The notes beneath the pieces were generated by a model. That model was not told the origin of the DNA, ran no database searches, and saw only the letters and a program-made list of their open reading frames with translations. DNA of 64,000 bases from Shinisaurus crocodilurus (lineage: Eukaryota; Chordata; Lepidosauria; Squamata; Shinisauridae), in contig CM037877.1 in NCBI GenBank assembly GCA_021292165.1, positions 32,190,197 to 32,254,196 on the forward strand, in the 5' to 3' direction. Made by a program: the position numbers and the translations under genes. How positions within the stretch are numbered: position 1 is the first letter of the stretch; every line of letters begins with the position of its first letter. This document shows positions 1 through 12,100 of the stretch, in pieces.

Positions 1-475
1 AATGATGTGGGTTTTCTGGGAAATTTTGAATTGGAAACTTTTCTGCATAATTTTTGAGAAACTATTTAAATGCCCTGAATCAACTGTGATCTATGTGATT
101 TAGCATATTTCACTTGCATTTAATAAACAGAGCAAAAATTAAAAATAATTTTATTAATTTCTAGTATATAAATATCTCAATTTTTTTTCATAATAGCCAA
201 AAGAATTTGAACTGAAATATCTGATTAGGGGGGAAAAATCAATGTTCTATTCGAAGAAATTCAATGATTTGGAAGTCATATTTACTCAAAATCTTGTAAA
301 TATTTTAAAATACAATAACTCAATAACACACAGTTCCCTTACAGTGTTTAGATTTTAAGAATAACATGAAGACATTGAAAACATACTAATTTTAGCAATG
401 CAAAGTAGCTAAACATTTACAATTTATTATATATGTGTACATGCTTCCTTGGGATGGTCACCTGAAATACAGTGA
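1..475. other. AT-rich intronic sequence, nothing recognised
   Basis: No exon, repeat family or RNA gene is recognised. The stretch is AT-rich with short homopolymer runs. It is presumably part of CWC27 intron 1, since exon 1 was not found here. Confidence 0.5.
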
Positions 476-930
476 AGGAGCAATGCAATGGCCCTTAGAC
501 AGCGTTTGAGCGGCCATAGGATATTTCGGAATTCCGTATCTGAGGTTGGAGACAGCGCTCGGAGCTGGGAATTGGAGTTCTGACCCGTGTCCGTCTCCCC
601 CTCACAGCTGGTGTAGAAAGAACTGTGCTGGCTTCTCTCCGAGGTTGGGAAAGCGACCTCGGAGAGAGGGGAAAGGGTGTGTGGGCATTTCAATGGGAAG
701 GGAGGAAACTGGAGAGGCCGGGATACAAGCTATTCTGACGCTTCTCCATCCTCCATTCTTCCCCCTCCAAAATGCTCCAGCGAGATGGGCAAAAAAGCCT
801 GTCCAATGTAAATGCAGAACGGGAGAATGGGGAAGTGGAGAGTGCCTCTACTACTACTTCCGTTCTGCATTGGATAACTGTAAACCTCCACGTTCGGGGG
901 CTTACGCGCATCACCATAGGATTGCGCCCT
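476..930. mobile_element. MITE with AGGGAGCAATCC-type ends
   Basis: The left edge reads AAGGAGCAATGCAATGGC and the right edge CCATAGGATTGCGCCCT, imperfect inverted termini. Inside are a GC-rich core and AGGTTGGAGACAGCGCTC. Two related copies lie at 10640-11075 and 18383-18980, with the same CCATAGGATTGCxCCCT end. It is non-coding; the superfamily is not determined. Confidence 0.6.
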
Positions 931-1009
931 CAATTACACAATAGAAACTAGTCAGTTAGACTGGTATTGTAACCATTTGTCGGCTCATTCAAATGTATTT
1001 GCTAAACCA

Positions 1010-1430
1010 TGGTTTGGCATTATGAGAGAGAGTTGCAGTGAGTCTTTGGCTCATATGCTTCCCAGCCCCCCTCCTTCTCTGGCATGATTGTGAGGAGCTC
1101 AGAAGCATTTGCTTCCATTTTAGATTAACCACAGGTTGCCATGTCATCCAAACCCAGACAAGTGGTGGTTAATCTTAACTCTGGTTAGTTGAAACAAGCC
1201 AAAGTCATACCATAGTGTATGGAGCTGGCTTGTTTCAACTAACCATAGTTATGATTAACTACAGTTTAGAGTTTGATACATTAAACTGCAGTTAATCTAA
1301 ACCTGAAACACCCAATCTCCTTGTCATGGCTGCAGGAAAGGGGAAGGGGGAGCATGTGAACCCAAAGCTTGCTGAGGCTGTTTCTCTTAATGTTAAACCA
1401 TGGTCAGAACACACCAGTATGTTACCAGTT
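1010..1430. repeat. Interspersed repeat with TTAACCACAG/GTGGTTAA motifs, copy 1
   Basis: It contains TTCCATTTTAGATTAACCAC, GTTGAAACAAGCC, AACTAACCATAG and ACTACAGTTTAGAGTTT, arranged partly as inverted repeats. Closely similar segments occur at 16770-17060, 40370-40540 (inverted) and 59940-60015. It is probably a non-autonomous DNA transposon family, but the ends are not defined. Confidence 0.55.
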
Positions 1431-1907
1431 CATTTTATGAAACAATGCATTGTTATAAATGGATTTTTTTCTGTGGGAAAAATATAGTACCAGAAAGTTG
1501 TCCACCCCAGATTACTGCTTGGGCCTCATGGACTCATTCATTGATGGGTTATCGAAATTGTTAAGGTACTTTCACAATGGGCCAAAAACTGGAATTGATT
1601 ACACAGAGTGTGCCACACCTGGCTACTAGATAAGCCCCTGAATGGGATATTTTGTATGAATTCTGCTTTATAACAGCAGTGTGTACTCCAGCACAGAGCA
1701 AGCCATGGTTCAGACATGATGCAGTTTGGGGCTTGAGAAGGGAGGTTTGCAGTGGTAGTCAGGAAAATAAGTCTTAAAATAGGATACATTATTCATGTGT
1801 GGGACTTCCTCCTTCTCACATTTTAGCAATACTCTGAGAAAAGAGCAATTTCTGGTGGCAGCCAGGAAAATAACAATGCCTGCAGAATGCAAGCTGCGCT
1901 TACTGCG
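1431..1907. other. Intronic sequence, nothing recognised
   Basis: No gene or repeat family is recognised. Short open frames on the minus strand have no family resemblance. Confidence 0.4.
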
Positions 1908-2973
1908 TAGGGATGTGTGAGGAATCCATTGGGGGGGGGGCTTGAAAATCCGATGGATTTTCCTTACTCCGCCTGCCGGATTCTATTCCCTTTCCCCCAC
2001 GCTGGCGCCGACTCGATCTGATGTGAGTCGAGCCAGTACATGGATTTCTGCTTTTAAAACGGGCCACAATTTACATGCGTTTACTTAAAAAAAAAAAGTT
2101 CAGGAAATTGACACAAATTGCAGAGCCTGAAATTTGCGCAAAGTACTTGTCATTGTCAATTTCGTCTAATTCGGCATCGGCACTATGGTTTTCCACTAGG
2201 GTTACGTGATTTGCACACCTCAAATAGACCAACTTTTTAACTATTATTTTTAGTTATTATTTTTCAGCTGCATGATTTGTGCAAATGGGGTCATGGTTTT
2301 TTAGTTCTTCCCCCTTGTTCTTCCCACCAATATTATGCATGAGTTTATTATTATTATTATTATTTAAAGCTCAGGAAATATGTGCAAATTTCCTGAGCTT
2401 TTTTTAAAAAAACTTTGTGCATAATACCATGGTCCTGTTTGCACAAATCAAGGGAGCTGAAAAATAATAACTGAAAATAATAATTAAAAGTGTGTCCTAT
2501 TTGATGTGCACAAATCACGTAACCCTAGAGGCAAAGGGTAGTGCCAATGCCGAACTAGATGAAATTGACAATGACAAGTTCTTTGTGAAGTAGGGAATAT
2601 GGAGAGCTAATGACAAAGTAGTGAGAGGATGAAACTGACAAGGATATTTGCCAAGGGAATATTCTGCACCTGTGGTTAGGTAATGGACTTGTGAATGCAA
2701 CATAATATTAAAAACAGAGCGAACCCATTTACACAGATTTAAAGATTCAGACCCCATTTGCACAAAAGACCCAATTTGTGCAAATCACCATTTGCAGAAA
2801 TGGTGCTTCAAATATGCAGATCTTGGTTCTCAATGTGCGCAGCTATTTCATGCACATTTCTGGAACCTGAAAAATAATATCCAGCATGGTCCGTTTCCGA
2901 CAGCCAGATCAGAATTGCTGCAGAAGTCCGTCAAGCTCAAATGAAACGGATTTCCCAGCATTGCACTTCCCTA
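1908..2973. mobile_element. Palindromic non-autonomous hAT-like element
   Basis: The ends are TAGGGATGTG on the left and CACTTCCCTA on the right, inverted with one mismatch. CTTACTG lies on both sides (1899-1905, two bases before the left end, and 2974-2980), a likely target duplication. Internal arms about 2142-2300 and 2425-2585 are inverted copies of each other (CTTGTCATTGTCAATTTCGT against its complement). They flank an (ATT)n tract. There is no coding capacity. Confidence 0.6.
2345..2364. repeat. (TTA)n microsatellite
   Basis: A short TTA tract sits between the inverted arms of the palindromic element. Confidence 0.9.
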
Positions 2974-3023
2974 CTTACTGGACTATGAACATATTTATAA
3001 CCTGTACTTATACTTTTCTATAG

Positions 3024-3120
3024 GTTTTACTGAAAACAACAGGTGGAGATATTGATATTGAACTATGGTCGAAAGAAGCTCCCAAAGCATGTCGGAACTT
3101 TATTCAGCTTTGTATGGAAG
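3024..3120 (+). CDS. CWC27: CWC27 coding exon 2: start of cyclophilin-like domain
   Basis: Begins after a pyrimidine-containing TATAG acceptor and encodes 32 codons plus one base, from [15 protein letters not shown] to FIQLCME. This matches the first strand and helix of the cyclophilin fold ([19 protein letters not shown]). It starts in phase 0 and ends in phase 1 before GTAATG. The first base (G) joins AT of the next exon to give Asp. The expected upstream exon, beginning MSNIYIQEP in vertebrate CWC27, was not seen in bases 1-3023. Confidence 0.95.
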
Positions 3121-6100
3121 GTAATGATTAAGAAGGATAGTACCTGATTATATTTTGCATGTCATATCAGATACCAAATTTTCTCCAGAGTGTATTGTGG
3201 ATTACGTTGGCTTATTGCTTGGAAGCCTAAAGCCATAGCTAGAAATACAGAAGAAAACAATATTTTTTAAGTCACCAGCAGGCATCTGTAATGACCAGAA
3301 GGACTCGTAGCAGTTTCTGACATGATTTGGTGAAGGGAAGAAGCAGCAAGAGCTCCTCCAGATGTTTCCTTCTCTTCTCCAAACTGCATCACAAGTGAGG
3401 GGACTCCATCTTTCTTCCAAGCCCTCTGCACTCGACAGAAAGTCAGAGTCTGGTTTGCGCAGAAGAGATTTGGACAATATAAGAAGCTGAGGGAGAAGCC
3501 TCTGGTGTTGCCTTCCTTTATCCAAAATTCCATCCAAGTGACAGAAGACCTTGCTTCTTCCTGAGCCCTCTGACAAGCTCAGAAGGCTTGGAGGAGAGGT
3601 GGAGAACTTCCTGGATTTCATGGAGAATAAGGAGTTACTCCCACTGTTTCTTAGCCAACTTCCATGCGACTGAGACAATATTCAGCCCCTCTTCCAAGTC
3701 CTCTGAGATCAACAGATGACTTGAGAGAAAGGAGAAAGGAAAAAACAGCAGGAGGGGCTAGCGCTCATGATTTTCATAACATGGTGCTGCTGCAATCTAC
3801 TAATATTTCCTTTAAAAAAATCCAGTTAAAGGCAAGACTATGGTTATGAAGTATGTTTTGTATGTGTTTTGATTTGTAGAAAAAATGGTTTAGTGATGTA
3901 ATGAGATACCCAGCAATTTTCAAATGCTCTGTGAAAAAGAAAATTTGAGAACCGCTGTGCTAGAGGACTGAGCAGTGAGTTTGGGGAGCTTGTAGCGAAT
4001 CAAATAGGGGTTGTCTAATAAACTCTGTCAATATTTCTCTACTATTATGGGCAGAATCTTTCTTTTAAATCCTCTAACATTTTATAACAGGGATTCTGGG
4101 GTTTGGGTAGCCTGGGAAGTTAGCAAAGTTCTTCAATTTTTTGCATATGCGGTTAATTTTAAAGAGGAGTTGTCTTTGAGGAATAACATTCCAGTTAAAA
4201 TTCAGAATTCTGTAAGGAATTACCATCTTGAAATCACTGTAAACTACCCTAATGCCAATTTTCTTTTCAGATTATTATGACAATACAATATTTCACAGGG
4301 TCGTGCCTGAATTTATAGTGCAAGGAGGAGATCCAACTGGTACTGGGTCAGGAGGAGAGTCAATCTATGGGGCCCCTTTCAAGGTAAATCTCTGTTTACA
4401 CATGGGTTTTATTTTCAGTTTATTCCACTGTTACGTAACTTTGGTTTAGATGTCTTATAATTCAATAAAAGCATGATCCGCTTAGGCTGCAGTTCTATAT
4501 GCACTTTCCTGGGAGTAAGTCCCATTGAACTAAGTGGGGTTTACTTCTGAGTAGACATGCAAAGGATTGCACTGTTGTCCATATTTAGAATTCTACATAT
4601 AAAATTGCATGCTAAACTCTTGTAATAAAAATGTAGGCTATTAATAGATTGTGGGGGCAGGAAATCTTATGACTTGGACTGAATTGATGGCCAAACAGTG
4701 GTCTGAAAGGAAGAACAGTCCTAGATCTTTCAAGATTTCCTGTGTATAGGTGCTAGTGATCATGAGAGGGATTTAAAATAATTAGTTCCCTTTGTAAAAG
4801 AAGCTTGCCATTATGTTGTGCCTTTGGAATTAACAATTCCTGCTACTACTTGCCAACTGGGATAGTAAAGGACCTCTTAAACCTGTTGCTTCTGGTGTAA
4901 CTAAAAAGTTTCTATATTTGCAGGCTGTTGAAAGACATAGCGTTATCTATATTGCAGCTCCTTAAAATTGGTCCACACACACACACACACCGCTTAAGTG
5001 TGAGTCACTTCTAGTTTTTCCAGAGATGATATCTGAGCTTGTTCATAATAACACAAACAAAACAAGCAAGTGCTATAATCAAAGGGCTTTTGATATGTTC
5101 TTGAGGTCAGCCTATGTGTATCAATGGGCAATCTGTTGAATGAGCAAGACCCAATTAAACTTGTGCACTAATGGTTCTTCTTAATTCACAGGATGAATTC
5201 CACTCACGATTGCGCTTTAATCGCCGAGGGCTGGTTGCCATGGCAAATGCCGGGCCTCATGATAATGGCAGCCAGTTCTTCTTTACTTTGGGTCGTGCAG
5301 ATGAACTTAACAACAAACACACCATCTTTGGAAAGGTTTGTGTGAGGCTTCCATCCCAAATGCCCTTATTTGTGCATCTGAATTTATATTGGGTTGTTGT
5401 TGTTTTTACTCAAAAACCTCTGATACAATTCCAGCAAGAGCTGTCAAATCCTTTGAATGAAATCTCTTGACAAAAGGAGGACTAGGTGTTTGAGTCTCAG
5501 TCTCAGCCTGAATAATAAGATCTTAATATGTTAATTTAGCAATGCTGGATCATCATTCTACGAGCCCTTTACAGAACACTTGTCTAAGCCAAAGTACAAT
5601 GTGCCTTAAGCAGAGAAGTTGCTTGAAGAGCAATGGGTTGCAGTGACTCAAGTGGTCAAGCCACACACTGATTGGGTTCAGACAACACGATAACCCACAC
5701 TCAAGGGTTGAGTATGGGTTGAGTGCGGGTTGTAGTTGAACTGTAGGTTGTTGTTGAAATGTGAGTTATTGTATTGTCTGAACCCAGCTGCGCTAACAAG
5801 CCATGGCTTGTTAACCAGGAACAACCCATGAAAAGAACTCATGGTTTGTTGTTGGGTTGTGAACTGTGGGTTGCTCACCATGGTTTGTTATCTTGGCTGG
5901 GTTCAGACAACACAATAACCCATGTTTCGGCAACAACCCACTTTTCAACGACAACCCACACTTAACCCATACTAAACCCTTGAGTGTGGGTTATTGTGTT
6001 GTCTGAACCCAGTCACTGAGTGGCCTCTCCATGTTAGTTTCTTTCCTAGACTTGATCATGGATGCAATATGTTTCCAGAGGGGAAGTTGTGTTAGTCTCT

Positions 6101-9100
6101 TGCAGCAAAATCAGTGAAGAGTCTCGTGGCATCTTAAAGATGCTATATGTAGTATATTAGAGACACTCCTCTCTAATCCATGGTCCAGGTCAGCCTTGTT
6201 GCTCCCCAAAAACATCAGGAGTAAGCTTCTACTTGCTCTCCCTTTGCCTCTTTTGTCTGGGGCTTCTTGCCAGTTCCTGCCTTGAACCCACAGCAATTTG
6301 AGATTCATAAGAATACTTTTTGTTTAAAGGAGCACTACTTACCTAGAATCAGTATCTTATTTCTAGGATACATTACCCACAAAATGGTCTATATCCTGGT
6401 GGAGCAATCCTAATCTTCTCTAAAATGATATTTGTTTGTTGCAAATATTGTATTTTATTATAGTGTCTTAAACTGCTGATACTTCTGTTATGCTGGAAGT
6501 GGCTGACTTCTAGATCATCAGTAAACTAAACAATAAAATAAGCTACATGATGATCAAGCAAACAAAAGTAATCTGTAATGTTTCAGATATGTCTAAATTA
6601 AGCTGAATCAACAGCTGAGCTCATGAGAAACTTTGCAGCAAAATGAGTGGCTTCTTGGGTATAAGATGTCCCCCTGCCCAAAATAATCCTTACTTTTTTC
6701 ATCTTCTATGGCTGTTCACAGCCATGGCGATCAGTGTCATTTTATCTTTTAAGCACTGAGCTGCAGCATAGCACCAGAAGAGGGGAAAGCATCCTTGTGT
6801 TGCTTCAATTACTGAGCAACCCGTCCAGTGCTGAGATGGAACACTGTGTTTGAACATAAGGAGAGTTGCCTAGACAACAGGGTTCCTCCCTATTTTACTA
6901 TGTTCTGCTGCAAGATAGGCATTGCCCATGCAATGGATGAATGTCGTAGGACATCCTCCCTTGAAGCATCAACAAAAGGGGGTTCCAACAACATGGCTGC
7001 AAAGTTAATGCCTCTGCTTTAGCCAAGCCATAGTCTACATTGCTTAGGTCCAGCATAGGAATCCTTATTCTTCTGTAGCTGTGTATCTTCTCAAATCACA
7101 GTTCTTGCCTAAGGAAAAGTGTAAGCTTATTTTCATGCTGTCAAACCAATCCTGTTTTTTCACAGTAAATGTATCACCTTCTTTAAACTATTTAGAATGC
7201 GCATAGAAAATAATATATAATTTTACGGTAGCTTTTTAAAAAGCCCTTCTAATTGGCAGATTACTGGAGATACCATATACAACATGTTAAGACTTTCAGA
7301 GGTTGAAACGGACATGGATGAAAGACCAGTCAATCCGCATAAAATAAAAAGCACAGAGGTGGGTATAAAGTTATCTAAAATAGATTAAAATATGCATTTT
7401 GCTTGTCTTCCATCTATTATAGTTGAATGGGATATATAATGATTTATTCTAGTGATTTGTTTCTCCAGTAGGGTAGCGATCCAAGTGAGTCATGTAGAAA
7501 CTCTTACATTCTAAACCTGCAAATATGTATCACTATCTGTCAGTTGCTATACCATTTGCAATGTTTGTATTAGCACTTTTGGATTCACTATGTCCAAAGG
7601 AAGGAAACCAAGGCATAAAATGAACATCCACGCCCTTCAAGATCCTATTAAGCAAACTCGTCTTCAATCACTTCTTAAAGAACATCTACCTACGGAACCT
7701 CCTGACAACATTGAGGACCATTGGTCTAAGCTGAAAACCTCCATTACTGCAGCTTGTGAACAAACTATTGGATATGAAACTAAGAAACATCAGGATTGGT
7801 TTGATGAAAATGATAATGAGATTAAATATATAATTGACCAAAAAAGGAAAGCCTTCCAAATATGGCAAAATGATATTAACTGCGCTGCCAAGAAAAAAAT
7901 TCACGCTAGCGCAAAGGCTGAGGTCCAAAGAAGAACAAGAGAACTTAAGAACGCTTGGTGGAAAAAGAAAGCTGATGAAATTCAACAACTTGCAGAATCC
8001 CATGATGCATGGGGCTTTTTTAAGGCTACAAGGGCCATTTATGGACCAAAAACCTATGGTACAAACCCTTTACAATCAAAAGATGGCACCAAACTCTTAA
8101 AAGACAAAGAGTCTATTGCACTGCATTGGAAAGAGCATTATTATGACCTTTTAAATCGTAAATCTAAGGTGGATAATGAGATTTTTTCGCAAATCCCGCA
8201 AAAACAAATTAGAGAGGAACTTGCATTACTCCCCACTTTGGGTGAAGTTATAAAAGCCATTAATCAAATGAAGAATAATAAAGCTAGTGGACCAGATGGG
8301 ATTCCTGCTGTAATCTTTAAAGAAGGGCCCCCCGAACTTGTACAACATCTTCATAAACTCATCGAAAAAATCTGGATAAGAGAAGAGATCCCAGAAGACT
8401 TCAGGGATGCCATAATTATCACCCTCATTAAGAAGGGTGATAGAACAGACTGTGGAAACTATCGGGGCATTTTTCTCTTAGCTACCGCAGGTAAAATATT
8501 TGCTAGGATTCTCGCAAACCGTCTTCTATCTATTTCAGAAGAGATCCTCCCTGAATCTCAATATGGTTTCCGCCCCTCTAGAGGGACAGTAGACATGATT
8601 TTTTACTGCATGTCAGCTCCAAGAAAAATGCCGGGAGCAAAATCAACCCCTTTATATGGCATTTATTGATCTGGCTAAGGCCTTTGATACTGTAGACCGA
8701 ATGGCTCTCTGGACTATCCTTATGAAAATTGGATGCCCCAATAAATTTGTGAATATCTTGCGACTTCTCCATGACAACATGACGGCAACGGTTTTGGACA
8801 ACAACGGCTCTCATGGTGCTCCATTTAAAGTGGGATCAGGCGTTAAACAGGGATGTGTTATCGCCCCAACATTATTTGCTATTTTCATCGCCATGATTTT
8901 ACATCTTGTCGAGGGGAAACTTCCCACTGGTGTGGGAATTATATACCGAACAGATGGAAAGCTTTTTAATCTCAGCAGGCTGAAAGCAAAAAGTAAGGTA
9001 ATTACAACCTCCATTGTGGAACTTCAGTATGCTGATGATAATGTGGTCTCCGCACATTCAGAGGATGATCTCCAAACTACCCTAAATGCTTTTGCAGAAG

Positions 9101-12100
9101 CATACGAAAAACTTGGTCTCTCACTTAACATCAAAAAAACCAAAGTGCTTCATCAGCAAGTGCAAGCTAACCCTTTGGTGATGCCATCTATCCAGCTTGG
9201 CGGGGCAATACTGGAAAATGTCGATCATTTTCTCTATCTTGGCAGCTATCTTTCTGTAACAGCTAACATCGACAGTGAAATCCAGCATCGTCTGAGCTCC
9301 GCAAGTGCCGCATTTTCTCGAATGAAACATAGAGTGTTCGAGAATCGGGATATTTGTAAGAAGACCAAAACACTGGTTTATGAAGCCATTGTATTACCAA
9401 CTTTATTGTATGCCTGCGAAACATGGACTATCTATAAACGTCACCTCCAATTCCTTGAAAGATTTCATCAACGTTGCCTCTGGAAAATCCTGCCAATTAC
9501 TTGGGAAGATAGGCGAACAAATGTCAGTGTACTGGAAGAAGCAAAGACTACTAGCATTGAAAAAATGATCCTTCAACGCCAACTTCAGTGGACCGGTCAT
9601 GTTGTTCGAATGCCTGACTGCCGTCTCCCAAAGCAGTTACTTTATTCCCAACTCAAGGATGGAAAGCGGAATATCGGTGGTCAATATAAGAGGTTTAAAG
9701 ATGTTAATAAGGCTAATCTAAAAAAATGCAATATAAATATCGAAAACTGGGAAGCTCTGGCCCATGAACGATCTAAATGGAGGTTGGCCTTTCACAAAGG
9801 TTCCATGGACTTTGAATAAGCCCGAGTGCAAGGTGAAAGGGAGAAACGTGCTAAGCGAAAAGCACGTCAAACGAATCCTTTACAGGACCATCTTCCATCT
9901 GGTAACCTGTGTCCTCACTGTGGGAAGCTGTGTGGATCTAGAATTGGCCTCCACAGTCACTTACGGACCATCGCTAGAGTCTACACAATCTTCATTAGAA
10001 TTTCCTCCTTTTATCCTGGAAGACAATCTTACTCGGTCACGAGTGATCGGCTGATGGATGATGATGGAACAAACCCCCAGTATCCAAATATTCTTAAACA
10101 CATATTTATTTATTTATTTATTTAAGATGTGTGTGTGTGTGTGTGTATACAGTAGGGTCAAAGTGGTTTACAGAAAAATAAAATAATACTTAAAATTACA
10201 TAACACATAAAAATACAATAATTAATAATTTAACTCCAACATAATTCCAGAAAAATCCACAGACTACTAATAAAGACTACGTTCCATGGCTATAGTATTT
10301 GTTTGAAGTGCCAAAGGGCATGCAAAGTAAATGAGTCTGGTGGTAACCCTTCCGGAATGTCATTAGAGAGATATAATTTCTGACCTCACTTGTGTGGTCA
10401 TTCCAGGATTTGAGGATTTGAGCTTCTAGTTGCTGATTATTTCATTTCCCATAATGGAATACAGAGCAGGGCTTGAACTGATTACCATAGTTAACATGGG
10501 GAGGTTTTATAGAAAGTACAGATGTAAAATTTCCAGAAATTTTGAAGCCATGGGGAAAAAACCAGTTTTGGGAGAAATTGAAAAAATAAGCAGTACTTTT
10601 TTTCTTTTTTTTTTTAGCGCTCATTATAGATCTAAAGTCACTTTCAGCCCCATCCTATGTGGGTTCCCACAACCCTCTGAGCCCAGAGGATTACGGGCAT
10701 TCTATTGAGTGCTGGAGGAGCGCAGCGGATAGGATTGCCCTCAGAAACATCTAGATGGCCGATTTCAGCTGTCTAGATGTTTTACAACTCCTCTCGAGGA
10801 GGAGAGGCTGAGGTACAGTCTGGATTTGTTGTAAGACGATGGTGCCTCGCTCCTCCTCCCCTCCCCGTCCCTGGGAATGCCCCTCCTACAGGGGAACCAA
10901 AGACAGTCTTCCGTGTTCAGTTCCCAGCCAGTGTGAAAAGAACCGTGCCGGCTACAAGGTGGAAGGGGGGGGGGTGCTCCGCAGCGCTGCAACCTCAGAA
11001 GGGATTTCCAAGGCTGCAGAGGCTTCTATGCCCCACCCTATTGCCCTCCAGGCAAGGGCCATAGGATTGCACCCTTTGTTGCATTGGGCAACCTGGTGCC
11101 CTACAGATGTGAGCTGAAGTTCAAAACATCAGCTGCAGGCAACATGGCCAATAGTTAGGAATGCTGGGTATTTTTAGTCCAAAACTTCTGGAGGTCAATA
11201 GGCTGCGAAGGCTGCTTTACGAACATAGCTTATATTATGTATAACTTGGTTTGCTCATTAAATTATCATTAAAATTAAAAAAACATTAAAAATAAACTCA
11301 GTACATTTGTAAGTATTGTCTGAATAAACTATACTTTTAAATTTAATATACCAAAAATGATAATTTTATGAACAAAGCAAGTTATACATAACACATTTTA
11401 GGTTCCTATTTTATGTCTGACCAGAAGGAACTTCAGGAAGTAGTCCCTGAAATATCTGAATCATCTTAGAAGCCTGAAGAAGCAAGAAGAACTGGAGGCA
11501 GAGGGGGACTGGCATACAGCATCTGTTCCTGTTTGTAAGGAAGTTTAGGGAAATTCCTTAACCTCTTCCTGTTTGTGGACTGGAGTTTAGGGAAATCTGG
11601 TCTGAAGGAAAAGCTGTTGAGATTTTATTTAGCTGGGAAAGACTCAGCTTAGGAATGGTAAGCAATTATATTTGATTTAAGAACTTTTGAAGAATCTCAG
11701 CCTATTATTTGAAGAGTGACATTTTATTCACTTTTGTAAATAATTTCAGTTAATTGAACATCTTTTTTCTTGTTCATTTTGAAAGGTGGTCTCTAGTGGT
11801 GGTGTCATTCCTATGCCTACACCATAGGAATCAGGCTGTTGAGTTTCTTTTAGGTAGAGAGGGTTTATTCTAGTGGTAGCAGTTAAAAGGTTTCATAATT
11901 GAGGCAACATTTCCTAGTCGGTGAGATCTAATTGAGAACTTCATTAAAAACTGTGGCAGTGAGTTCTATAACCTAAGCCTAAAAATTAATTTTTAAAAAG
12001 AAAGAAACATAGGTGGGATAACCCACATTCTGTTCCATCGCATCTGGTGGTAGTAGCAGATAACCTACAGTGTTTCTTTCAAATGTGGTTTTAAATTAGA

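Larger units (their letters stand above)
4384..5191. other. CWC27 intron 3
   Basis: Contains the short MITE at about 4485 and a CA tract; the remainder shows nothing recognisable. Confidence 0.7.

Noticed and set aside
3202..3678. 158-codon minus-strand frame in CWC27 intron 2
   Set aside because: No domain, no splice context and low complexity; it is probably a chance frame in an old insertion.
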